Assembly (NCBI GenBank): GCA_028565635.1
Contig: JAOXYB010016088.1
Span: 1-19,244, forward strand
DNA: 19,244 nucleotides
DNA from: Phoronis ovalis
Taxonomy: Eukaryota; Phoronida; Phoronidae
Reading direction: 5' to 3'
The position numbers and the translations under genes were made by a program. The notes beneath the pieces are model-generated. The model did not search any database. It had not been told where the DNA came from and saw nothing but the letters and a program-made list of their open reading frames with translations. Of the stretch, positions 1 to 12,500 are shown one piece after another. Numbering within the stretch: position 1 is the first letter of the stretch; every line of letters begins with the position of its first letter.

Positions 1-175
1 TATCAGACCTGCACTTTGACCTGTACTTACCCTGTACCAAATACGAAGATGATCTGACGAAAGCTGAAGCCGTTATAACAACACAAAGAAAAGGTAACAT
101 ACGCCCACTCCGAAGACGCCGCATACGGTACGGCTATATGCCCTTTCACTATTACATAGTGATGGGCATAAAAAC
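1..175 (+). mobile_element. Hairpin-ended repeat element, right end (copy 1, cut by window edge)
   Basis: This stretch lies in the intron after exon 20. It is similar along its whole length to 6823-6997: both hold a CTTTGACCTGT...TTACCCTGTACCAAATA block, a GAAGCCGTTATA block, an ACGCCGCATAC block and a terminal hairpin (139-168), and both end in GGGCATAAAAA. Same orientation as the second copy. The left part lies outside the window. It carries no credible coding capacity, so it is a non-autonomous interspersed repeat. Confidence 0.75.
139..168. repeat. Terminal hairpin of element copy 1
   Basis: TGCCCTTTCACTAT pairs with ATAGTGATGGGCA around a TAC loop, with one bulge and one mismatch. The same hairpin ends copy 2 at 6961-6990. 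Confidence 0.8.
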
Positions 176-352
176 TCCCCCCTTTTATGCAGCAACATTT
201 TATTGCCATTTATTGAATTAAGTGAAAAGTATTATATTACAATCAATATCTCTGTTGTAATTTCCAATAAAAAACATGGTCAATTAACCATTGATTTTAT
301 CTCATAGAGACTATGAAGCAAGGCAAGTATGTTAGACCATGGTCATAGTTAC
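176..352. other. Intron 20, remaining part
   Basis: AT-rich intron between the repeat end and the exon 20 donor. I see no further feature in it. Confidence 0.7.
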
Positions 353-506
353 CTTTTCTTCTTTTTGTTTTAGAAATGAACGAAATTTGTGTTGAATAAC
401 GCTGGCTGCTTTCCACTGTCTTAACAACTGAGCATAATGTTTTCGTATAACAAATCCTTTAAAATGAGCTTGGAGACGTACAATTGCTGCACATGTTTCT
501 TGATAT
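353..506 (-). CDS. ASPM: ASPM exon 20 (two further IQ motifs)
   Basis: Residues 2753-2804. Two IQ-like units are visible: [19 protein letters not shown] and [16 protein letters not shown]. The acceptor is TTTAATTTGTAG and the donor AAG|GTAACT, with phase 2 in and phase 0 out. The coding sequence must continue beyond the left edge; the C-terminal armadillo-like region seen in other ASPM proteins is not in the window. Confidence 0.93.
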
Positions 507-3500
507 CTACAAATTAAAGAAAGAGGAGAATATTTCAGTGTCTTATGCATAATCATGACATAACTCAAAAAGTTTTAAAACCTAACAATTAGATAACATA
601 AACAGGTTGTTACAGTTTAATTACACCCTGCTGCAGACGGAGAGCTGGACTGGACTGGAGTTTTTAGTATATAAAACTGTGCATGCAAGCAGAAAAAGAT
701 GAGTTTTAGCAGAAAAAGATGAGTTTTAGCAAAAAGGAAAATAATTGTCTTTTCTCCTAAAAGTGTAAATTAAAACACATTTTAGATTGTATCAGCTTAA
801 AAGTAAATTACAAATTACAAAAAAGAAACAAATCATCTCATACCTTATTTTCTCCCTATATCCTCTGTAACAAGACTGGATTGTCCTGGCTGCTTTCATC
901 ATCTCTAAGAATTTTCTTGCTTTGTTACCTCTCACCCATGCTTGTATAGTAATGGCTGCACCAACCTTTTTGACATATTCCGCTCTTTGTTTAAGAGCAT
1001 TTCGATAAAACCTCTGAATTTTCACTGCAGCATTCTTCATCAGTTGATATCTTTTTCTGTGTATATGACCTCTCACAGCTGTCTGAATCTTTATGACTGA
1101 TCCTTGAGAGACACGATAATGACAGCGTGCAATGTAACCTCTTGCCCAAGCTTGGACAGTAATGATAGCACCAAGCATAATCTCATATTTTAGTTTGACC
1201 TGCCTTTGCAAAAGTGTTGCTCTCCATTTTTCTTGAATAGCATTCACTGCTGATTGGATCCTACAGTATTGCCTTCTTACAAAAAAGCATTTAAAATTAC
1301 TTTGAAGACAAATAACTGCTTTTCTCGTTTCCATGTAACAAGATCTTAACCGATATCCACGGAAATATGCTTGAATTGTAATGGCTGCATATTTCATGTT
1401 AACATAATTTCTACGAATATGCCTGCTTAAGAGAATTCCTCGCCACTTGTTTTGTATAGCTACAATAGCCTTCTGTTTTTCTTGATACTTTATTTGGATC
1501 TGATGCCTTCTAACAAGACTTTGAATCAAAATAGCTGCTTGCCTTTTTTTCATGTAAAACAATCTAGTTTGGAAGCAACGGACATAAGCTTGAATTGTTA
1601 TGGCTGCTCCTTTCATTAACATAAATTCATATCTCATCTGCCTTTGAAGCAGTGTTTCCCTCCATCGGTTTTGGATTGAGACAACAGCTTTCCCAACTTG
1701 CTTGTAGTGTTTTCTTGCTAAGATACATCTGAAATGACTTTGGATCAAGACTGCTGCTTTCTTTTGCTTATTGTACCACATTCGTATTTGATAACCTCGA
1801 ATATATGCTTGGATAATCACGGCTGCTTGCTTTACATGAAGAAAATATTGTCGTATTTTCCGTTGCATTACTGTTTGCCGCCATTTCGACTGAAGCTGGC
1901 AAACAGCAGACAATATCTTATTATACTGCTTCTTTACAATATAACAACGTACATGAGATTGCAGAGTTATACAAGCGTGTTGGGTCATATGAAATTCTTT
2001 ACGAGCTATGTACATTTTATACGTAGATTGAATGTATCGTGCAGCTCTTTCTGCCTTAGCTTGTTTCCTAGCCAAGGCCCCTCTCCATATAGACTGCAGT
2101 AAAACCACCGCCTTGCGCATTGCTTGATAGCAACGTACTGCTTCATTTCTAAGTTGGTTTGCTCTAAAATGTTTCTGTATAACTACCGCTGCATTTGTTT
2201 TGTTACTGTGCTCTTTTCTCACAATATATCCACGGAATTTTCTTTGAATGTTTAATGCCGCTGATCTTTTGGAGTTGAAATTTCTCTTCTGAATGAAGCC
2301 TCTAAAAATACGTTGAATCAAAATGGCAGATATTCGTTTCTTCAAAAAATCAGATCTTATTTTGTGTGTCAACAAACGGTTACGATAAGCACGTTGTAAA
2401 GTGACAGTTGCATCTTTAAAATTCTTGTAGTGGTTTGATGCACACATTTTTCTAAACTGGGTCTGAATGACAGTTGCAGCTTGGTGCATTTTCTGGACTT
2501 CACACCGTACTAAGAAACCTCTTATGCAGGCCTGCATTGTAACAATAGCACCATATGTGATGCGATATTTTAGCAACTGCTTTCTACCAACTTTCAAAGC
2601 TCTGAACCTGGACTGCAGTAGTATAGTAGCTTTTTTCAAAGACACAAACCGCTTCCTTGCTTGCCACATTTTAACGAAAGACTGGATTCTCAGTGCTGCA
2701 TTCTTATGTTTCACAAAGGATTTTCTTGCAAGATGACGCCTCCAGTTTGCCTGCAATACTGTAGCAGCATTTTCTCTGCAATAAATATTCTGTATACAGT
2801 ATTTTCTGTATGCTGCTTGTATAATACATGCTGCTTTTTTCATCTGTAGAAATTTAATTCTATTCTCACTTCCAATCAGATAAGCACGGGTGTACTTTTG
2901 CAGAGTAGACACTGCATTTTTCAATTTGAGATAATTGGAACGAGCAAAATATTTCTTGACAGCACTTTGAATTACTGTAGCCGCATGATTTTGGCATTGA
3001 ATATTCTGTCTAACAAGGTGACCACGAATGTAAGCTTGAATAGTGATGCATGCCCCACGTTGAATGTTATATTTCAGCCATTGTTGTCTTCCAACTATCA
3101 GTGCACGGTAGCTTCTTTGTAAAACAACTGCAGCTTGTTTGGTTCTTTGATATAGCTTAAAAGCTGAATAGCATCTGAATGTTGATTGTAGAACAACTGC
3201 AGCTTGTTTTTGTTTCAAAAACTGTCGGCGAGAAAGCCAGCTTTTAATGGCAGATTGTAATATAATAGCTGATTTTTTCTCAAGACAGTATGCTGCTCTA
3301 ACCTTCTGGCTTATTTTGTAAGAGCGATAATGATTTTGAATTATTTTTGCAGCTTGTTTCATTTTCATGAATCTGGTAGAGGAAATAAATTTTCTTACAT
3401 TTGCTTGAAGTACAAGTGTTGCTGCTTTCACTTGCTGATAATTTCTTCGTGCAAGCCATCCTCTAAAACAGGCTTGGACTTGCACCATACCATGATAAAC

Positions 3501-6500
3501 AGCCAAATAGTTTTCTCGGTCGGATCGTGCAACACACTGTGATCGATACCAGTTTTGAATTTTTATGGCTGATTTCTTCATTTCCCTGTATTTTGTTGCA
3601 GTGATTTTAGATCTCCACAAAGCTTGGGCTGTAATAGCTGCCATTTTGAGATTCACAAAATTTCTTCTGCAAGCAAATTTACGAAAATGAGATTGAATAA
3701 GCTTAACAGCTGTTCTCACTTTAAGGTATTTCTGCCTTTCGGTCTTTTTCAGACAAAATGCCCGATATGCACTCTGGATCAACATAGCGGAAATTCTCAT
3801 CTTTTGGAATAATTTTTGTTGAGTATTTCTTCTAGCAAGTGCCTGTAGAAATATAATTCTGCTTCGCTGTTGCCGATACAATTTATGTTGAAAGTTACAT
3901 TTCCAAGCAGCTTGAATGCACACGGCAGCTCTTAACCTTTTGACATACTTCTTAGCTAAGTTAGCTCTATATAATTTCTGTACAGTGATAGTTGCAGAAC
4001 GCAACAACTGATATTTTTGTTTTTGTGCATTAGCGATTTGATGCATTCTGAAATGCTGCTGCAGAACTATGGCTGCAGATCTCATCTTCTTGTACTTTTG
4101 TTGGGCTTTGTTACACTTGTACCAAGATTGGATCTTGACACTAGCTATATTTTGTCTCAGAATTTGTTTTCTGACCACAGCTGCTCTGAATGCAGACTGA
4201 ATAGTACATGCTGCCCTTTCTTGTCGTTGGAATAACTTTTGTCTTAGACTTTGTAGACATTTTTTTGCCACAAAAGATCTCCATGCCATTTGAATTTTAG
4301 TAGCTGCTCTCTGTTGCCTACATCTAGATAGGAAATCACGAACCATTTTTTGTATGCACTTAGCAGCTATTATATGATCCTGAAAATGCAATCAAAAATA
4401 AATTTGCTTACATACATTCAATGTAGGTTATAAAAACACAGGAATACAATTGCACCAAAAAGAAACAAGAGGTCTGCTGGTGCAGACAGGTGCCAATAAT
4501 ATGATGTAGTTTCTTTAGTTGTAAAGCCATCTTTGTATGTATAAGAGTTTTGAGGTTGATAATAAACGGAAAATGTCAAATTTTTGGTTTAAAATGAAAA
4601 TAGGTGGTTTTGCTTTGTCTTTCCCAAAATGGCGTACCACATATAAAGCTAATCAGATAAAAACCGAAGCAGTTATTGTGCGACAAAGAAAGTGTTACGC
4701 ACAACAAAAAATGTCAAAGATTCATATCGGCATTCAACCTACTTCTCAAGGTCAATTTGAAATGTCACTTGGTCTAATACACCCACCAACCTAGTATGAC
4801 CTTCGTGAATGCACCTTAAAATCGTCCAATCATCACTTCATCTTTCCCGAAATAACCACCAGTCGGCCATGTTAGAAGTAATCAGGGTCAAACATATATC
4901 CAACATGTACTTTGACCAGTACTTACCCTGTACCTAATATGAAGATGATCCGACAAAAACCAAAGCTATTATTGCAAACTAACATCTCGAGAACAAACAT
5001 GGCCGCTAGTCTTGGAAGTTATCCAAGTCAAAATTACTGCCTATCTGCACTTTGACCAGTATTTAGCCTGTACCAAATATAGAGCTGATATGATAAAACT
5101 GAAGCAGTCATTGCAAGACAAGAAAATTGTTACGCAAATGAAAAATATCGAAGATTCGTATCGGAATTTGACCTACTTCTCAAGGTCACTTTGAAATGTT
5201 ACCTGGTCTAATACACCCCACAAACCTATGGGCTTTGTGATCCACCTTCGAATCGTCCAGTCATCGCTTCGTCTTTCCTGAAATGGGCGCAACATAATGT
5301 CGGCCATCTTGAAAGTGATCCACATGGAATTTATAGATGATCTGCATTTTGACCTGTATTTACCCTGTACCAAACATAAAGTTGATGGGACAAAAACTGA
5401 AGCAGTTATTGCACACAAAAAATGTCCTACGTGAATCCACCTTTGAATCGTCCAATCATCGCTTCGTCTTTCCCAAAATGGGCGCAACGTAACGTGCACT
5501 CTCGGGTACAAACATGGCTGCCAGTCAGCCATGTTGGAAATAATCGGGGTCAAACTTATATCCTACGTGTACTTTGACCAGTATTTACCCTGTACCAAAT
5601 ATGAAAATGATCCGACAAAAACAAAAGCTACTATTGCGAGCTAACATCTCGAGAACAAACATGGCCACCAGTCAGCCATCTTGAATGCAATTCATGTCGA
5701 AATTACAGACGATCTGCATTTTGACCTGTATTTATCCTGTACCAAATATAAAGCTGATCAGATAAAAACTGAATCAGTTATTTTGCAACAAAGAAAGTGT
5801 TACGCGCAACAAAAATTGTCAAACATTCGTATCGACATTTGACCTACTTCTCAAGGTCACTTTGAAATGTCACCTGGCCTAATACACCCACCAACCCATG
5901 GCCTTCGTGAATCCACCTTCGAATCGTCCAGTCATAGCTTCACCTTTCCCGAAATGGGCGGAACGTAACGTGCACAATCGGGAAAAAACATGACCGCCAG
6001 TAGGCCATCTTCAAAGCAATCCACATGGAAATTAGACGATCTGCATTTTGACCTGAATTTACATTGTAGCAAACATAAAGTTGATGGGATAAAAACTAAA
6101 GCAGTTATTGCGCGGCAAAGAAAGTATTACGCACAAAAAGTGTTGAATATTTGCATCGGCATTTGACCTACTTCTCAAGGTCATTTTGAAATGTGGCCTG
6201 GCCTAATACTCCCACCAACCCATGGCCTACGTGAATCCATCTTCGAATCATCCAGTCATGGCTTCGTCTTTCCCAAAATGGGCGCAACATAACGTGCACC
6301 CTCGGGTACAAACATGGCCGCCAGTCGGCCATGTTGGAAGTAATCGGGGTCAAACTTACACCCTATGTGTACTTTGACCAGTATTTACCCTATACCAAAT
6401 ATGAAGATGATCCGACAAAAACAAAAGCTATTATTGCGAGCTAATATCTCGAGAACAAATATGGCCACCAGTCGGCCATCTTAAAAGTGATCCACGGTGA

Positions 6501-9500
6501 AATGACAGACGATCTGCATTTTGACCTGTATTTATCCTGTACCAAATATAAAGCTGATCGGATAAAAACTGAGGTAGTTATTGTGCGACAAAGAAAGTGT
6601 AATGCGCAACAAAAATTGTCAGATTAGTGTCGACATTTGACCTACTTCTCAAGGTCATTTTGAAATGTCACCTGGCCTAATACGCCCACCAACCCATGGC
6701 CTTTGTGAATCCACCTTCGAATCGTCAAGTCAACGCTTCGTCTTTCCCGAAATCGGCGCAACGTGATGTGCACTCTCGGGTATAAACTCGGCCATGTTGG
6801 AAGTAATCGAGGTCAAAATTATGTCCGACGTGTGCTTTGACCTGTGCTTACCCTGTACCAAATATGAAGATGATCTGATTAAAGCTGAAGCCGTTATAGC
6901 GAGACAAAGAAAGGGTTACATATGCTGACGACGACGCCGCATACCCTACGACTAATTATATGCCCATTCACTATTACATAGTGATGGGCATAAAAATTGC
7001 TAGACTTTGTGTAAAGTAATATGTGTTTGAACAAAATTTGTAGATATTTGACATATTTATATAAAGCAGATAATGTTAATATTAGAATCTATTAACTCAG
7101 CCCATTTGGCAAAATTCATTCTATTCATCAAAATTATTGCACTATTTTTGGCCTTTTATTGTTTAAAAATTTATACCTTTAAAGATTCTTGTTTCTTAGC
7201 CAACAAGTGTTTTCTGTAAGCCACTTGGATAATACGAGCAGCTCTAATTTCATGGCGAATATCAAGCAAGCGAGAACACAAGTATGAGGCATACGTAATG
7301 ACAACTTTTTCATCAGGAATGGTACCTGACATGTCACTTGATTTCAACATAAAGGGGACGCCTCCAAGTTCAGATACCTGCAAAAGAAAACAATGCGATG
7401 CAGACCAGATAAAATGAGCTTGTCACAAATTTGAAACATCACATTATTTCAATAGCATAAACCTTAAAGGAAAAAAATAATTTGATAAATCTAATACTTT
7501 TATACCCAAACAACTGTCAGATTCAAATTAAGAATTGTTTTATACGAAAACAAGCTAAAGAAATAATTGTTTCCAATTATATGTCTTCTTTATATTGGCA
7601 TTGTTCCAATTTTAGTGAAAAAGAGGAAACTTTAAGGCAATTCTAACAAGGAGATAGAGGTGGTAGATCTCTAATCATGTTGACTTTAATAGTACACAGT
7701 ATACAAAAAATAAAGCAAGTACTCAGTACATTGCCTTTCCTCTCCAAATATAACTATAAAACATAACAAATTAATATTATCTAAAGTTTCCCACCTTTTC
7801 GTACAGCATCTTGAAGTTTTCTCGTTCATTTGCTAAAAGTGCGTTATACTGCGTTGATTTACCAGTAGTTGGACTGTACGTCATCGTCCATGTTCCACAG
7901 AAACTGTCATCACTCCCAGACCCTTCCATTTCATCCTAAAAACACAAAATACTAACATCAACAAGTATGATTAGCTTTCAGCATCATCCACGCATCAGAA
8001 ATTATTTAAGGACTATTCTACTTCTAGTCTATGGGAGGAGGAAACCCCTTTTAAAAAAGAAATATGAGTAGTGGATATATATATTTAATAAATTTTGAAA
8101 TAATATTGTATTCTAAAATGTGCCTTCTCCCTCCAATGTACAACAAAAAGTGGAACAGCCCTTGTTAGAAATGTAAAAGTTAAAGGGAATGTACTGTAAT
8201 TTGCACCATTTACTAAATTCATGTAGAAGTCAAATTGATTAATATATTTTCATTGTCCAAATTTGAATAAAGTAGATTCAAATAGAGGTCCTACTTAAAA
8301 ATGTGTGATTTAGTGCTCGATAATGAAAATCAACTGTTTCTAAAATCTATGTCATTTAGGCAGCTGAGATTGATACATTACACTGTGCATGGTCTGTGTG
8401 GTATCCTTATTAATAGCTGTCAGAGGCAGAAGTCCAGGGTGGTAGTGATGAAGTATGTAACAGAAAGCACGGCCATCTGAGAATGATACGGTAAAGTTAT
8501 CAATCTAAAAAAATATTATAAGATCAATCATGGTTAGCATGGAACAGACGATGAAGAATTCTACATTACAGCATATATAGTTCCCTGCAATCTACTAGGT
8601 AACTTTATTATAACTTTTATTTTCTGTCCTGTTAGCAATGATCATTTATGTATTTTCTTCACTTAAATAAAAAACAAGAAACGTAATGATGAAAAATGTG
8701 TCATAACTATAATAAGAATAACAAGCAACTCAAAAATAAGTGTACTACTAGGTTAAATTTAATCTTTGAGTCAGACAGCTTTGTATATTACACAAGCAAT
8801 AAACCTTTTAAAGGAATCTTATCCTTAATTGCGACTATTTTAAATAGTAATTACTAAACTATGAAATTTTGTCAAGAGTGTACTACAGTTAAACAATATT
8901 TACTTACCTCCATATTATAGTATGCACAGACAGACTTACACCATTTGAGAAGGAGGCTCAGTTTTTCAGTTTTGAAATACATATTAAGCTCCTGTACATT
9001 CCTGTCATTAGGAACAACATCTGAAAAAAGACAGCAAAAACAGGATTACATACTTTCGCCAGGTAAGCAAAAAAAAACAAGACAAGAATGTCAAAATTAG
9101 TATAAGTGTTGGTATTTTTATCCCTGGTATTAGTCTGTAATCATCTTGTTCTATGGAATACAGCTAAAATTGATCAGCCATTATTTATAGCTTTCTCGTG
9201 TTGTAAAGCTGCCAAAAGATTATGAAGCTCTACTATCAGGAAACATGTTATGTTTCTTTCATGTTAATCATATTTTTATTGGAACAAGTGAAAATACATC
9301 AAAATGTAGAAATCAGTCACATATACATTAGAATTATTTTTTATTTAATTACACCTGAATTAACATCAGCTAACTGGTTCTTAATCTTCATGTTAGTGTT
9401 CAAAAAACAGATTTCATCTCTCAAAAGTTGGGCGTTCAGCATTACCTCAACCTATAACATAGCAATAGCAAAATATATAGAGTAAAAAAAAAACATGGAA

Positions 9501-12500
9501 TACAATATAAATTTTGTATATTTATATATATTTAAAACAACATAGATGGCATTGCTATCAATTGAATACTTGACTATGGCACTTATTTGTTGCAATAAGT
9601 TTACCTATATTTCAAAACCGGTATCGCTGTTGTGAAACAATATAATAATACCTGGAAGTTAAATATTAACTGCCACAGTAAGACATGAGTCTTCTCTCTG
9701 TGTCCATCAACAATATCTTTAGCAGTCACACCACCACCTATCAAAGAAAAGGAACATATTTAATTAAGATTAAGTATATATAAACAGTTTTCCTGATAGC
9801 TATCATTTTACTAAGGACTGTTTCATTAAAAAATGACACTATAGGGTACACGAAAAATTATTATCCCTTTATCCTAATAAATCAAACTATTTTTATCCTC
9901 TTCCCTATAATTAATATAATAAAAATTTCTAACAGGTACTGAAACTTTATACACTAAAAACCACTTCCAGGTCACTCTCAGAAGACAAATCACACTACAA
10001 AAGGATGCATTTTTATTGCAAACTTTTAATTATTTTAAAATAAATTTTATACCTTTTGAAGTTTTGACATCAATTCCCCTCTCTTTCAGTGCTTTGAATC
10101 CAACCTCTACATTATGTACTTTCTGTAGCCTGCTTATAGCTGGGGCACGTAGATTTTTGGTCAATTCCCAATTCTGAGTTAGTAGTTCAATAGCACGCCT
10201 TTAAAATGAAAATATAATACCATGAAAACACAAAATTTGACTTAATACATATTTCTCTTCTTGAAGAAAATATTTTGACATCTACATGACTTCGTGCAAT
10301 ATCGATTAGACACAGTACTAATTTACCAATTTTGCATATATAAAGAGTTGTCTTGTATGTTAAAACACCAGTTTTAGCACCAGTACATTTTTAGTTTTGT
10401 TGTTCCTATTGAACTTAAGAGGATAATTGATAGAAATGCATTTACAAGCCATTTAGAAAAGTTCTAGCTGACCTTGAACAAACAGTTACTAGTAGTTAAA
10501 GGATCCAGAATAAAAAAATTTTTTCACACAAAGTTTTTTACATTAAACAACCAGTGGCAACAACCAGAAATCATTAACTTTGTGGATTAAACATCTTATA
10601 TTAATACTTCTACCGAAAATTAACAAAAACTCCTTGTGTAGACAATTTTGGGTCTGCCTCTGACGACTTACGTTAGTCTCATGCCATCACGCAGATCCAA
10701 TGAAAGATTTGTGACAGCGTAATCATATTCCTCTAGGGTAGTCTGTTTGTGGGTGACTACGTATCCTAAGTATCTCAGATGTTTTGTCACATCTCCTTCA
10801 CCACTCAGATAATTACGAGAAAATTCCAGAAGCAAGTCACGGTTTGTCTGCAGATAAACAAATTACTGGTATTAGTGGTAGTGATGCTGGTAGTCTATAT
10901 GCTCATTAAAATATCAATTTAATCAAAAAAAATATTTTGTTACGTTCAATTGTTAATGAATGAAATATTTTTTTGGGTTAAATTGATATTTTAATGAGCA
11001 TATAAACTCAGGCATGATTTTTATGCTCAATAGTTAACATAGTAAAGCAACAAATGCATGTAAAGTGCAATCATTTTGTAACACCAGCTTTGTCAAAATC
11101 TTTTTGCTAATACTCTGTCAGTAGTGATGCACACTGGTATCATTTTGAAAAATATTTTACTGTAAGCAACATCAAAGAATTAAACACCGACAGTACTTAG
11201 AAAAATTGGTCCATCAGCAAACACTAGGTGGCACATGGAAACAATACCAAACAATCTCACAATTTGCAGCATTTTACGAATGATCAATCTCCATGCTCAT
11301 CCATAAATGCAGGAATTGTCAGATTCATTAGATTCATTTTGCTATGCTACCTAGTGCATGCAAACAGTCAGTTAAGTAATGTGGCAGTAGATTACCTTAA
11401 AATCTGAGTCTTTGCAAAAAAGACAAGGATCATGGTCAATCAGCCTAGTAAGTTTAGCTCTGTCCAGAAAGAAGACTAAACATAAGAATTTCTTTAATGC
11501 GAACTTTGCCAGCTTCTCATCGTAACCTACAAAATATGTGATTTTAATTAAATTGATGAAGACAGAGTACATTTGTTTCAAGTTTCTTATGAAGAGGACT
11601 CAATTTTTTAAAGTACAAGTGTACTCCCAACTATTTTTCCTATAACATTTCATGACCAACATTTTAATTAAAACTGGTGTTTCCATCATTGTGTACATAA
11701 TGTATGAGAAGTTTGACAATAACAAAAATAATAACCTGAAGACTTGGAGCAGTGCGGAGAGGTATGCTGGTGAGCATGAAGAGGAGAAACTGGAAGGTAT
11801 AACAAGAAACAAAAAGAGTAGTAACTGTATTCAGAATTATCCTTTCAGTACACATTATTTTTTGTATTGCACGTTGATCAGGATGTGGACGAAGAAGAAA
11901 CAGGAAGAAAGTGTGACAAGGTATACTAAAAGCTATAACAGTATCTAGTACTAAGCATAAGAAGAGGTCTGAAAGGAGAAACACAGCAAGATCCAGAAAT
12001 TTTAGAAGAATAAGATGCAAAAAGATTGTAAATAATGTATAAAATTGAAAATGCTCAAAGCAAGACAAGATACAAAATATAAATCCTACCTTCTTTGAAT
12101 AAGTGTGGCACAGTTGGATGAGCGTATGTTGTAGCAATATCCGGGTTGCTTAGGAGGCGGAATAAAATGAAACGAGACAGACCGATAACATCGGTATTGG
12201 AGTGGATGGGAATGAGTTCTCCATAAATAGTCTGAAAACATAAAATTAATTATAAAAATATTCAGATGTTACCAAAATACTTTGATTTGAAATAATTCCT
12301 TGTGTTAGTGAAGCAAGACAAATGAATGAATGAAACATGTTACGATTTGACTGTTTAATCCTTCTATCCTTAGTAGATGAAACAAGCTTTACCTCTAATC
12401 CGATGCGCAGCCATAGAGGATTGTACGACAGCATCATGTCTAAAATGGCTTGTTTTATTCCTGAAAGCATTAAAAAAAGAAATTAATTTAAAGTGAATAA

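Noticed and set aside
27-209. Minus-strand 60-codon frame at the left edge
   Set aside because: It lies across the repeat end and its hairpin, has no family likeness and is not linked to ASPM splice sites.
1734-4235. Several plus-strand open frames of 62-122 codons (1734-2102, 2467-2736, 2898-3122, 4017-4235 and others)
   Set aside because: All are antisense to the IQ exon. Their leucine- and cysteine-rich translations are the expected mirror of repeated IQ codons.
5173-6353. Minus-strand frames at 5553-5173 and 6353-6168 that share an MTPI(I/T)SNMADW start and an LRPFWERRS stretch
   Set aside because: They fall inside the tandem-repeat element, and the similarity simply reflects repeated DNA. 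The frame is broken in other repeat copies and matches no family I know.
6970-6997. A poly(A) or SINE tail reading of the TAAAAA after the terminal hairpin
   Set aside because: Only five A residues follow, no RNA polymerase III box A/B pair was recognised, and both copies end the same way, which fits a fixed element end better than a variable tail.
11652-12137. Overlapping open frames on both strands in intron 9, one hydrophobic
   Set aside because: Part overlaps exon 9 in another frame. The hydrophobicity follows from T-rich intron sequence, and the ASPM splice chain needs this as an intron.
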